Below, one piece after another: positions 53,899-63,266 of a stretch of 64,000 nucleotides of DNA. The position numbers and the translations under genes are program-made. The stretch covers positions 276,375 to 340,374 of the forward strand of contig NZ_UWFA01000259.1 of NCBI RefSeq assembly GCF_900601905.1, given 5' to 3'. Position 1 is the stretch's first letter, and every line of letters begins with the position of its first letter. The notes under the pieces are model-generated. The model was not told where the DNA came from, did not search any database, and saw nothing but the letters and a program-made list of their open reading frames with translations. This DNA is from Pseudomonas viridiflava. GTDB taxonomy: Bacteria > Pseudomonadota > Gammaproteobacteria > Pseudomonadales > Pseudomonadaceae.

Positions 53899-54843
53899 TT
53901 ACTCCGCCCGGCGCGGTCTTGGCTGATGCAGCGCCTGTTCCAGCCAGGCGATGACATCACGCGTGACGTCATCCCGGTTGGTTTCGTTGAACACTTCATG
54001 GCGCGCCTGCGAGTAGACAGTGAGCTGTACATTCTGATGACCCGCTGCACTCAGTGCGTCAGCCAGATCCTTGAGACGCTTGCCCTCACTCACCGGATCA
54101 CATTCACCGCCAATGATGAACAGCGGCAACCCGGGATCGATCTGCGCCAGGTTGGTCGGCTTGCTGATTTGCTGCAGGCCACCGAGCAGGTCAAACCAGA
54201 ACTGATTGGTGCAGCGAAATCCGCACAGCGGGTCCTGCATATAGCGGTCGACTTCCGCGGTGTCACGGCTCAGCCAGTCGAACGGCGTACGCACCGGCTT
54301 GAAGGCATTATTGAACGAGCCGAACGACAGCCACTCGATCAGTTTGCTGCGCCCGGTGCGACCCTGGCGCAGCCGTTCGGCACGGGCAATCAGGCGGGCA
54401 CTTCGATAAAGGGCCACTGGCTGGAAATTCGAGCCACTGAGAATCGCCCCTTGCAAACCTGCGCCGTGGTGCATCAGATAAGCCTGGGCCACATAACTGC
54501 CCATGCTGTGCCCGAGCAGAAAAACCGGCGTATCGGCATGCCGCTGGCCGACGGCTTGATGGACACTGGCCAGATCGCCCACCACCTTGCTCCAGCCCTG
54601 GTCATCGGCGTAGTGCCCGAGCACGCCCTGAGCGGCCGTTTTGCCATGGCCGCGCTGGTCGTGGGCATACAGCGCAAAACCTGCCTGGCACAGCGCTGCC
54701 CCCAGCCTTGCATAACGGCCACTGTGTTCGGCCATGCCGTGGACGAGCATCACCACGCCTCTGGGCGGCAGGTCGGGTAGCCACGCATTGACGAATATCC
54801 GGCTGTGGTCACTGGCGTCGAGCCAAAAGGCCTGCTGTTTCAT
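53899..54843 (-). CDS. Alpha/beta hydrolase (monoacylglycerol-lipase-like)
   Basis: A 314-residue alpha/beta hydrolase. The oxyanion-region HGMAEHSGRY (about 35-44) is characteristic of monoglyceride lipases. The nucleophile elbow is GHSMGS, with Ser at about 113. The catalytic His is probably in QARHEVFNET and the acid in GGECDPVS. There is no signal peptide. Its stop lies 48 bases from the phaJ1 start on the same strand, so the two form an operon. It corresponds in position to PA3301 of P. aeruginosa. Confidence 0.86.
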   Translation of the reverse strand: MKQQAFWLDASDHSRIFVNAWLPDLPPRGVVMLVHGMAEHSGRYARLGAALCQAGFALYAHDQRGHGKTAAQGVLGHYADDQGWSKVVGDLASVHQAVGQRHADTPVFLLGHSMGSYVAQAYLMHHGAGLQGAILSGSNFQPVALYRSARLIARAERLRQGRTGRSKLIEWLSFGSFNNAFKPVRTPFDWLSRDTAEVDRYMQDPLCGFRCTNQFWFDLLGGLQQISKPTNLAQIDPGLPLFIIGGECDPVSEGKRLKDLADALSAAGHQNVQLTVYSQARHEVFNETNRDDVTRDVIAWLEQALHQPRPRRAE

Positions 54844-55038
54844 GGCTACTCCCTGAGCCGCGGTGGCACAACTTGCCTTGGCTCGATCTGTGGAGTGTAT
54901 AGCGGATGACCAATTGCGGGCCGGTCAGCTCTGTAATTCATGGTAATGATGTTGCTTAGCGTTGTGTTTGCCTTCCTTGCGTTAGCTGCTAACGTCGGGC
55001 AAGCCCGCAGCGACTCTCAGGTAAGAGGATAAAAACAA

Positions 55039-56727
55039 ATGCAACCTGACTTCTGGAACGACAAACGACCGACAGGGGTTACGCCCGCGATTGATTTGCA
55101 TGCTTATAAGTCGGTCGTCGAAGTGTTCGAGCGCAGCTGTCGCAAATTTGCCGATCGGCCTGCCTTCAGCAATATGGGCGTGACCCTCACGTATGCCGAA
55201 CTGGACCGGCACTCCGCCGCTTTTGCTGCCTGGTTGCAGCAAAATACCGAGCTCAAGCCCGGTGATCGCATCGCCGTACAGATGCCCAACATCCTGCAGT
55301 ACCCGATTGCCGTCTTCGGCGCCATGCGTGCCGGGCTGGTGGTGGTCAACACCAACCCCTTGTACACCGCGCGGGAAATGCGCCACCAATTCAAGGATTC
55401 CGGAGCCAGGGCGCTGGTGTACCTCAACCTGTTCGGCAAGCTGATTCAGGAAGTGCTGCCGGATACCGAACTTCAGTACCTGATCGAAGTGCGCATGGGG
55501 GACATGCAGTCTGCCGCCAAGGGCTGGCTGGTCAATACCATCGTCGACAAGGTCAAGAAGATGGTCCCGGAGTACAACCTGCCACAGGCAACGTTGTTCA
55601 AGAATGCCCTGCGCGCAGGCCGTGGTCAGCCTGTGCAGAATGTGCCGCTGACGCTTGAAAACGTCGCCGTGCTGCAATACACCGGCGGTACGACAGGGCT
55701 GGCCAAGGGCGCGATGCTCAGCCATGGCAATCTGGTCGCCAATATGCAGCAGGTTTATGCCTGTATGTCGCAACATGGCAACGATGGCAGCCCGGTATTT
55801 CAGGAAGGCAAGGAGATCATGATTGCGCCCCTGCCGCTCTATCATATCTATGCCTTCACCGCGAACTGCATGTGCATGATGGTCAGCGGCAACCACAACA
55901 TTCTGATCACCAACCCTCGGGACATTGGCGGCTTCATCAAAGAGCTGGGCAAGTGGCGCTTCTCGGCGATGATCGGCTTGAACACGTTGTTCGTGGCGCT
56001 GATGAATCACCCGGATTTCAAGTCGCTGGATTTCTCCAGTCTCAAGAGCACCAACTCCGGAGGCACCGCCCTGGTCAAGGCCACCGCCGAGCGCTGGGAG
56101 CAGATCACCGGCTGCCGGATTGTCGAAGGTTACGGCCTGACCGAAACCTCCCCGGTGGCGAGCACCAACCCCTACGGCGACAAATCCCGGCTGGGAACCG
56201 TGGGGATTCCAGTGCCCGGCACGGCCATGAAAGTCATCGACGATGAAGGCAACGAATTACCCCTGGGCGAACGCGGCGAGCTGTGCATCAAAGGCCCGCA
56301 AGTCATGCTCGGTTACTGGAACCGCCCGGAAGCCACCGCCGAAGCAATGGATACCGATGGCTGGTTCAAGACGGGCGATATTGCCGTGATCGACGTCGAC
56401 GGTTTTGTCAGCATCGTTGATCGCAAGAAAGACTTGATCATCGTCTCCGGTTTCAACGTTTATCCCAATGAAATCGAAGACGTGATCATGGCTCACCCAG
56501 GGGTCGCCAACTGCGCAGTGATCGGCGTACCTGACGAGCGCTCAGGAGAAGCGGTGAAACTGTTTGTGGTCCCGCGTGAGGGCGGAGTCACCGTTGAAGA
56601 GCTCAAGCTGTACTGCAAGGAAAACTTCACGGCCTACAAAATCCCCAAGCAGATCGTGCTGCGCGAATCGCTGCCCATGACCCCGGTGGGCAAGATCCTG
56701 AGAAGGGAGTTGCGCGATATAGCTTGA
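55039..56727 (+). CDS. fadD2: Long-chain fatty acid-CoA ligase FadD2
   Basis: A 562-residue AMP-forming acyl-CoA synthetase that activates fatty acids at the inner membrane for beta-oxidation. The P-loop YTGGTTGLAKGAML is near 212-225. The GYGLTETSPVAS motif (about 363-374) and WFKTGDIAV, DRKKDLIIVSGFNVYPNEIE and GKILRRELRDI (catalytic Lys) follow. It sits directly ahead of a second fadD, in the order fadD2-fadD1 known from P. aeruginosa PA3300-PA3299. A GAGG-like ribosome site is 10-13 bases upstream. Confidence 0.93.
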   Translation: MQPDFWNDKRPTGVTPAIDLHAYKSVVEVFERSCRKFADRPAFSNMGVTLTYAELDRHSAAFAAWLQQNTELKPGDRIAVQMPNILQYPIAVFGAMRAGLVVVNTNPLYTAREMRHQFKDSGARALVYLNLFGKLIQEVLPDTELQYLIEVRMGDMQSAAKGWLVNTIVDKVKKMVPEYNLPQATLFKNALRAGRGQPVQNVPLTLENVAVLQYTGGTTGLAKGAMLSHGNLVANMQQVYACMSQHGNDGSPVFQEGKEIMIAPLPLYHIYAFTANCMCMMVSGNHNILITNPRDIGGFIKELGKWRFSAMIGLNTLFVALMNHPDFKSLDFSSLKSTNSGGTALVKATAERWEQITGCRIVEGYGLTETSPVASTNPYGDKSRLGTVGIPVPGTAMKVIDDEGNELPLGERGELCIKGPQVMLGYWNRPEATAEAMDTDGWFKTGDIAVIDVDGFVSIVDRKKDLIIVSGFNVYPNEIEDVIMAHPGVANCAVIGVPDERSGEAVKLFVVPREGGVTVEELKLYCKENFTAYKIPKQIVLRESLPMTPVGKILRRELRDIA

Positions 56728-56755
56728 GCGACGCGGCGTTTAGAAAGAATGGTGT

Positions 56756-56842
56756 CGTAGGAGCGGCTTTAGCCGCGAGCGATGGTGCGGTCGATGAAGA
56801 TACTGCGCATAGGTCGACCTCTTCGCGGCTAAAGCTCCTGCC
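56756..56842. repeat. REPIN (GTAGGAGCGGCTTTAGCCGCG type)
   Basis: Arms 56756-56780 (CGTAGGAGCGGCTTTAGCCG) and 56821-56842 (inverted, degraded). It lies in the 394-base gap between fadD2 and fadD1. The downstream part, 56843-57121, should hold the fadD1 promoter, and no ORF of coding character was seen there. Confidence 0.85.
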
Positions 56843-57121
56843 AGATCACTGCTCTAACCGAGTCATTTCAGCCATATTCGCGACAAATAGGCTTAAAGCT
56901 CTAATAGTGACTACAGTCTATTCATGAGTCATTAATGTGACTGTAGGGGCCGTCTTTGCCTCTAGGCGGCCTATTGCAAAGCTGCTACTCTCGGCGCGCT
57001 TTTGACGCTGTCATGCCCAGTTCCAAAGCAACGAAGCGTTAACCGCAAAATTCAAAAACACAAGAAAATCATCGCATTCAAGCGATGTGAAGAATTCGCT
57101 GTCGCTGAGGAGCCGGCTTCC

Positions 57122-58813
57122 ATGATTGAAAACTTCTGGAAGGACAAGTATCCGTCTGGCATTGCTGCCGAGATCAATCCTGACGAATACCCAAACGTCC
57201 AGGCCGTATTGAAGCAGTCTTGCGAGCGTTTCGCCAACAAGCCGGCCTTCAGCAATCTGGGCCAGACACTCACTTATGGTGAGTTGTACGAAAAATCCGG
57301 CGCATTTGCGGCCTGGATCCAGCGCAACACCGACCTGCAACCCGGCGACCGCATCGCCGTGCAGTTGCCCAACGTTCTGCAATACCCCATCGCCGTATTC
57401 GGTGCCATGCGCGCCGGGCTGACCGTGGTCAACACCAACCCGCTGTACACTGCGCGGGAAATGGAGCACCAGTTCAACGACTCCGGTGCCAAGGCGCTGG
57501 TATGCCTGGCGAACATGGCGCACCTGGCCGAAAAGGTGGTGCCCAAGACTGCCATCAAACACGTGATCGTCACCGAAGTGGCGGACATGCTGCCGCCCCT
57601 CAAACGCCTGCTGATCAACAGTGTGATCAAGTACGTTAAAAAGATGGTCCCGGCCTACCACCTGCCTGCGGCGATCAAATTCAATGACGTGCTGAGCAAA
57701 GGCCGTGGTCAGGCATTCACCGAGGCATCCCCAGCCAGTTCCGACGTCGCCGTGTTGCAATACACCGGCGGCACCACGGGCGTCGCCAAAGGCGCCATGC
57801 TGACCCACCGCAACCTGATCGCCAACATGCTGCAGTGCAAGGCGTTGATGGGTTCGAACATGAACGAAGGCTGCGAAGTGGTCATCACGCCGCTGCCGCT
57901 TTATCACATCTACGCCTTCACCTTTCACTGCATGTCGATGATGCTGATCGGCAACCACAACATTCTGATCAGCAACCCTCGCGACCTGCCGGCCATGGTC
58001 AAGGAACTGTCGAAGTGGAAGTTCAGCGGTTTCGTGGGTCTCAACACATTGTTCGTCGCGTTGTGCAACAGCCCTGAGTTTCGCAATCTGGATTTCTCGG
58101 CGCTCAAGGTTACGCTGTCCGGTGGCATGGCCCTGCAGCTGGCCGCCGCCGAGCGCTGGAAGGAAGTCACTGGCTGCGCGATCTGTGAAGGTTACGGCAT
58201 GACCGAAACCAGCCCCGTGGCCAGCTGCAACCCCAATCAGAACATCCAGATCGGCACCATCGGCATCCCGGCCCCTTCGACGCTGTGCAAAGTCATTGAC
58301 GATGCCGGCAACGAGCTGCCTTTGGGCGAGATCGGCGAGCTATGTATCAAAGGCCCGCAAGTGATGAAGGGCTACTGGCAGCGCCAGGAAGCCACCGATG
58401 AAATGATCGACGCCGAGGGCTGGCTCAAGACCGGCGATATCGCACTGATCCAGCCTGATGGCTACATGCGCATCGTCGATCGCAAGAAAGACATGATCCT
58501 GATCTCCGGCTTCAACGTTTACCCCAACGAACTCGAAGATGTGTTGGCTACCTTGCCTGGCGTGCTGCAATGCGCTGCCATCGGCGTACCGGATGACAAA
58601 TCCGGCGAGGCGATCAAGGTCTTCGTCGTGGTCAAACCCGGCATGACCCTGACCAAGGACCAAGTCATGGAGCATATGCGCGCCAACCTGACTGGCTACA
58701 AAGTCCCGCGCAGCGTCGAATTCCGCGACGCACTGCCCACCACCAACGTCGGCAAAATCCTGCGCCGGGAATTGCGTGATGAGGAATTGAAGAAACTGGG
58801 GTTGAAGAAGTAA
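57122..58813 (+). CDS. fadD1: Long-chain fatty acid-CoA ligase FadD1
   Basis: A 563-residue acyl-CoA synthetase, paralogue of the gene before it. The P-loop YTGGTTGVAKGAML, GYGMTETSPVASCN, WLKTGDIALI, DRKKDMILISGFNVYPNELE and GKILRRELRDEELKKLGLKK cover the whole AMP-binding fold. The ATG at 57122 has GAGGAG upstream. An open frame from a TTG at 57002 is not conserved. A strong inverted repeat lies just after it. The two paralogues differ in probable chain-length preference, which cannot be read from sequence. Confidence 0.93.
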   Translation: MIENFWKDKYPSGIAAEINPDEYPNVQAVLKQSCERFANKPAFSNLGQTLTYGELYEKSGAFAAWIQRNTDLQPGDRIAVQLPNVLQYPIAVFGAMRAGLTVVNTNPLYTAREMEHQFNDSGAKALVCLANMAHLAEKVVPKTAIKHVIVTEVADMLPPLKRLLINSVIKYVKKMVPAYHLPAAIKFNDVLSKGRGQAFTEASPASSDVAVLQYTGGTTGVAKGAMLTHRNLIANMLQCKALMGSNMNEGCEVVITPLPLYHIYAFTFHCMSMMLIGNHNILISNPRDLPAMVKELSKWKFSGFVGLNTLFVALCNSPEFRNLDFSALKVTLSGGMALQLAAAERWKEVTGCAICEGYGMTETSPVASCNPNQNIQIGTIGIPAPSTLCKVIDDAGNELPLGEIGELCIKGPQVMKGYWQRQEATDEMIDAEGWLKTGDIALIQPDGYMRIVDRKKDMILISGFNVYPNELEDVLATLPGVLQCAAIGVPDDKSGEAIKVFVVVKPGMTLTKDQVMEHMRANLTGYKVPRSVEFRDALPTTNVGKILRRELRDEELKKLGLKK

Positions 58814-58827
58814 GGGTCGCTTCTTTG

Positions 58828-58863
58828 CCGATGCCACAGAAAACTGATTTTCTGTGGCATCGG
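58828..58863 (+). terminator. Strong hairpin after fadD1
   Basis: A perfect 16-bp stem (CCGATGCCACAGAAAA/TTTTCTGTGGCATCGG) with a CTGA loop, 14 bases past the stop codon. There is no T tract after the stem, although T's at the loop side form part of it, so its termination strength is uncertain. Confidence 0.65.
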
Positions 58864-58951
58864 TGCCGCGATTCAGGCATTGCAGTTTTTTCGTCTACCT
58901 CGAGCGTTATCGTCCCAACGCCGCCCACCGCTTTAAGGTATGCAATTAATC

Positions 58952-59045
58952 CGTGGGAGCAAGCTTGCTTGCGAAGGCGTTATTCCAGGCGCTGAATAGG
59001 CGGCGAACATAACGCCCGCTTCGCGAGCAAGCTCGTTCCCACAGG
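58952..59045. repeat. REPIN (GTGGGAGCAAGC type)
   Basis: Arms 58952-58977 (CGTGGGAGCAAGCTTGCTTG) and 59019-59045 (inverted, CTTCGCGAGCAAGCTCGTTC). It lies in the 308-base gap before hrpA. Outside the hairpin and this element the gap shows nothing else. Confidence 0.88.
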
Positions 59046-59121
59046 TTCGACATCTGCATCATCCCCGCCAAATCTGCGACAATCCCCGTCTTTGCACCCA
59101 TCAAAAGACCTTGCGCACCTG

Positions 59122-62100
59122 ATGACCGATCAAACGCCCTCGATTGACCAACTCCTGAATAACCTCGACCACGCGATGATCAGCGATCGTCATCGCCTGC
59201 GTCGCCAGTTGCATGAGCTGCGCAAGAAGCCCGATGAGGCGAAGCTGGCGCAGTGGGTGGCCAAGGTGCAGGCGTCCTTTGCCCAGGTCACGGCGCGGCG
59301 CGACAGCGTGCCGCTGATTCGTTACGACGACAGCCTGCCGATTGCCGCCAAGCGTGACGAAATCAAAGAGGCGCTGCTCAAGCACCAGGTGCTGATCATC
59401 GCGGGCGAGACTGGCTCAGGTAAAACCACCCAGTTGCCGAAAATCTGCCTGGAAATCGGCCGCGGCCAACACGGCCTGATCGGCCATACCCAGCCGCGTC
59501 GGATTGCGGCGCGCAGTGTCGGCAGCCGCGTTGCCGAAGAACTCGGGACACCACTGGGCGCGCTGGTTGGCTATCAGGTTCGCTTCGAAGACCAGAGCGA
59601 CAGCAGCACCCTGATCAAGCTGATGACCGACGGCATTTTGCTGGCAGAAACCCAGCACGACCGCTTTCTTGAGCGCTACGACACGATCATCGTCGACGAA
59701 GCCCACGAACGCAGCCTGAACATCGACTTCCTGCTCGGCTACCTGAAAACCCTGCTGCCCCGTCGCCCGGACCTGAAAGTCATCATCACCTCGGCGACCA
59801 TCGACTTGCAGCGCTTTTCCGAGCACTTCAACGACGCGCCTATCGTCGAAGTCTCCGGCCGGACCTTCCCGGTGGAAACCTGGTATCGGCCACTGACCTC
59901 CCAGCAGGACGAAGAGGGCAACAGCGTCGAAGACGACCTGACCGTCGATCAGGCGATTCTGGCGACCCTCGACGAACTCGCCGCCTTCGAACGCAGCGAA
60001 CGCAAGAGCCCTGGCGATGTACTGGTGTTTTTGCCCGGCGAACGAGAAATCCGCGACGCCGCCGAAATGCTGCGCAAGGCGCAACTCAAACACACGGAAA
60101 TCCTGCCGCTCTATGCGCGCCTGTCGCCTGCCGAGCAGCAGCGGATTTTCCAGTCGCATCCCGGCCGCCGCGTGGTCCTGGCGACCAACGTTGCGGAAAC
60201 CTCGCTGACCGTGCCGGGCATTCGTTACGTGATCGACACCGGCACCGCGCGCATCAGCCGCTACAGCTATCGCGCCAAGGTTCAGCGCCTGCCGATTGAA
60301 GCCGTGTCCCAGGCCAGCGCCAACCAGCGCAAAGGCCGCTGTGGCCGGGTCGAGCCCGGGCTGTGCGTGCGGTTGTACAGCGAAGAAGATTTCAACGGGC
60401 GTCCGGAATTTACCGATCCGGAAATCCTGCGCACCAACCTCGCCGCCGTGATTCTGCAGATGCTGCATCTGCGACTGGGCGAGATCACCGACTTCCCGTT
60501 CATCGAGCCACCGGATGGCAAGGCCATCAGTGACGGCTTCAACCTGCTGCAGGAGCTGTCAGCGGTCAATCGCGAGAACCAGCTGACCCCGCTGGGACGC
60601 CAGTTGGCGCGCCTGCCGGTGGACCCGCGCATGGGTCGCATGTTGCTGGAAGCGGCCAGGCAGGGCAGTTTGCAGGAAGTATTGATCGTCGCCAGCGCCA
60701 TGTCTGTGCAGGACGCTCGCGAGCGTCCACCGGAGCGCCAGCAGGCGGCCGATCAGGCCCATGCACAATGGAAAGACGCCGACTCGGACTTCGCCGGGCT
60801 GGTCAACTTGTGGCGCGGTTTCGAAGAGCAGCGTCAGGCTCTGACCGCCAGCCCGCTGCGTAATTGGTGTCGCCGTAACTTCCTCAATTACCTGCGCCTG
60901 CGTGAGTGGCGCGATGCCCATCGCCAGTTGAGCCTGATCTGCCGCGACCTGCAATTGACCGTCAATAAAGAGCCGGCCGATTACCCGAAATTCCACAAGG
61001 CGATCCTCTCCGGCTTGCTCAGCCAGATTGGTCAGAAGGCGGATGAGGGCGACTACCTCGGTGCTCGACAGCGGCGCTTCTGGATTCACCCATCCTCCGG
61101 GCTGGGCCGCAAGCGCCCGCAATGGCTGATGACCGCCGAGCTGGTGGAAACCACCAAGCTCTATGCGCGCATGGTCGCCAAGATCGACTCCGACTGGATC
61201 GAACCGCTGGCCGGGCACCTGATCAAGAAAAACCACTTCGAGCCCCATTGGGAGAAGAAGCGCGGTCAGGTCGTGGCTTTTGAACAGATCACGTTGTTTG
61301 GCCTGATCGTGGTCGGTCGCCGGCCTGTGCATTACGGCCCGATTGATCCGGTGGTGTCGCGCGAACTGTTCATCCGCGAAGGCCTGGTGCGTGGCGAAAT
61401 AAACTCCCGGGCCAAGTGCCTGAGTGCCAATACCAGGCTTCTGGAAACCCTCGACGAACTGGAAGCCAAGGCCCGTCGGCGTGACATCCTGGCTGACGAA
61501 GACACGATGTACAGCTTCTACGAAGCGCGCATCCCGGCCGAGATCCATCAGACCGCGACCTTTGATCACTGGTACAAAAGCGAAAGTCAGAAAAATCCGC
61601 AGTTGCTGATCATGCGCGAAGAAGACGTGCTGGCTCGCGAAGCCAACGAAGTCACTGCCGCGTATTATCCGGACACGCTCAAACTCGGCGAGCTGACACT
61701 GCCGCTGACCTATCACTTCGAGCCCAACCATCCGCGTGACGGCGTGACCTTGCGCGTACCGGCGCCGCTGCTCCTGTCACTGCCCGCCGAGCGTCTGGAA
61801 TGGCTGGTGCCTGGGTTGCTGGAAACCAAGTGCATTGCCCTGGTACGCAACCTCCCCAAGGCGATCCGCAAGAACTTCGTGCCGGTGCCGGACTTCATCA
61901 AGGCAGCGTTGCAGCGCATCACCTTTGGTGAAGGCTCGTTGCCTCAGGCACTGGGCCGCGAACTGCTGCGCATGACCGGTGCGCGGGTCAGCGATGAAGC
62001 CTGGGCGGAAGCGGCGCAGCAGCTCGAAAGCCACTTGAAGATGAACCTGGAAATCGTCGACGGCAGCGGCAAGTTCCTCGGCGAAGGCCGCGAGCTTGAT

Positions 62101-63033
62101 GAGCTGACTGCGCGTTTCGCCGAAGCCAGTCAGGCGGCATTGGCGGTGCCGCAAACCGCTAAAAATCAGCAGCCGGTGGAGGCAAAAGTCTTCGCGCCGG
62201 TGGCGGAAAAAACTCAGCAAAACATCGCCGGGCTGTCCATGACTGTCTATCCGGCGCTGGTCGAAGAGTCGGGCACGGTCAAGGAAGGGCGTTTCTCTAC
62301 CGCTGCCGAGGCGGAGTATCAGCATCGCCGCGCCTTACAGCGTCTGTTGCTGCAACAGCTGGCCGAGCCTGCCAAGTTCCTGCGCAGCAAACTGCCGGGG
62401 CAGACCGAGCTGGCCTTGTTGCATCGCGAACTGGGGCGTGTTGACGCGCTCATCGAAGACATCCTGCTGGCCAGCCTCGACAGTTGCGTGCTGGAAGGCG
62501 AAGCGACGTTGCCTCGCGATGGTGCCGGGTTGCTGGCGCTGGCCGAACGCAAACGCGGCGTCTGGACCGAGCACGCCGAGCGTCTGGCGAAGCTGACCCT
62601 GGATATCCTCAAGCTCTGGCATGGCTTGCAGAAGCGCTTCAAGGGCAAGATCAATCTGGCTGAAGCCGTGGCGCTCAACGACATCAAGTCGCAGCTGGGC
62701 CATCTGGTCTATCCGGGCTTCGTCCGCGAAACCCCCGCACAATGGCTCAAGGAACTGCCGCGTTACCTTAAATCCATCGAAATGCGCCTGGAGAAACTCC
62801 CGAGCCAGGTCCAGAAGGACAGGGTCTGGAGCATCGAACTGGCGGGTCTATGGGCGCAATACCAGGCCCGCGCCAACAAACACGCCCAGGAGGGCAAACG
62901 TGACCCGGAACTGACCGCTTACCGCTGGTGGCTGGAAGAGTACCGCGTCTCACTGTTTGCTCAGCAACTGGGCACCAGAATGCCCGTGTCGGACAAGCGC
63001 TTGAGCAAGCAGTGGGGGCAGGTGGAGGGGTAG
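59122..63033 (+). CDS. hrpA: ATP-dependent RNA helicase HrpA
   Basis: A 1303-residue DEAH-box RNA helicase. Walker A GETGSGKTTQLP lies near residue 104 and the DEAH box is VDEAHER. Motif III is SATIDL and motif VI is QRKGRCGRVEPG. The HA2 and OB-fold domains follow, then the ~600-residue C-terminal extension (DUF3418) typical of HrpA. The length equals E. coli HrpA (1300). The ATG at 59122 (MTDQTPSIDQLLNNLDHAM) is chosen. A TTG 30 bases earlier adds ten residues. It is involved in processing mRNA, as in other proteobacteria, and in rescuing stalled ribosomes (family knowledge). Confidence 0.95.
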   Translation: MTDQTPSIDQLLNNLDHAMISDRHRLRRQLHELRKKPDEAKLAQWVAKVQASFAQVTARRDSVPLIRYDDSLPIAAKRDEIKEALLKHQVLIIAGETGSGKTTQLPKICLEIGRGQHGLIGHTQPRRIAARSVGSRVAEELGTPLGALVGYQVRFEDQSDSSTLIKLMTDGILLAETQHDRFLERYDTIIVDEAHERSLNIDFLLGYLKTLLPRRPDLKVIITSATIDLQRFSEHFNDAPIVEVSGRTFPVETWYRPLTSQQDEEGNSVEDDLTVDQAILATLDELAAFERSERKSPGDVLVFLPGEREIRDAAEMLRKAQLKHTEILPLYARLSPAEQQRIFQSHPGRRVVLATNVAETSLTVPGIRYVIDTGTARISRYSYRAKVQRLPIEAVSQASANQRKGRCGRVEPGLCVRLYSEEDFNGRPEFTDPEILRTNLAAVILQMLHLRLGEITDFPFIEPPDGKAISDGFNLLQELSAVNRENQLTPLGRQLARLPVDPRMGRMLLEAARQGSLQEVLIVASAMSVQDARERPPERQQAADQAHAQWKDADSDFAGLVNLWRGFEEQRQALTASPLRNWCRRNFLNYLRLREWRDAHRQLSLICRDLQLTVNKEPADYPKFHKAILSGLLSQIGQKADEGDYLGARQRRFWIHPSSGLGRKRPQWLMTAELVETTKLYARMVAKIDSDWIEPLAGHLIKKNHFEPHWEKKRGQVVAFEQITLFGLIVVGRRPVHYGPIDPVVSRELFIREGLVRGEINSRAKCLSANTRLLETLDELEAKARRRDILADEDTMYSFYEARIPAEIHQTATFDHWYKSESQKNPQLLIMREEDVLAREANEVTAAYYPDTLKLGELTLPLTYHFEPNHPRDGVTLRVPAPLLLSLPAERLEWLVPGLLETKCIALVRNLPKAIRKNFVPVPDFIKAALQRITFGEGSLPQALGRELLRMTGARVSDEAWAEAAQQLESHLKMNLEIVDGSGKFLGEGRELDELTARFAEASQAALAVPQTAKNQQPVEAKVFAPVAEKTQQNIAGLSMTVYPALVEESGTVKEGRFSTAAEAEYQHRRALQRLLLQQLAEPAKFLRSKLPGQTELALLHRELGRVDALIEDILLASLDSCVLEGEATLPRDGAGLLALAERKRGVWTEHAERLAKLTLDILKLWHGLQKRFKGKINLAEAVALNDIKSQLGHLVYPGFVRETPAQWLKELPRYLKSIEMRLEKLPSQVQKDRVWSIELAGLWAQYQARANKHAQEGKRDPELTAYRWWLEEYRVSLFAQQLGTRMPVSDKRLSKQWGQVEG

Positions 63034-63079
63034 ATGCAAGTTTGCGGGGCCTCAATGCCGAGGGACCCCGCGCAATTGC

Positions 63080-63104
63080 GTGGGACCGGCTTTAGCCGGG
63101 AAGA
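63080..63104 (+). repeat. Single REP (GTGGGACCGGC type)
   Basis: CGTGGGACCGGCTTTAGCCG, one arm without a mate in the ~230-base gap between hrpA and vgrG. Confidence 0.8.
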
Positions 63105-63266
63105 CTCCATCATGCATATGCAGTAGATATCCCGATATCGCAATTTTCCAGAAAAGGCGAGACAGGCAGTTACAGAAACATCCTACAAATCCTGCCTCTC
63201 AAGCCTGACTGACGACCTAATCAATAGCGTGCAAAGTCCTGCCTTTTCCGGCCAAGGACTTGCCCC

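Noticed and set aside
59416..61731. Two long minus-strand open frames (350 and 390 codons)
   Set aside because: Both are antisense to hrpA and have no recognisable motifs.
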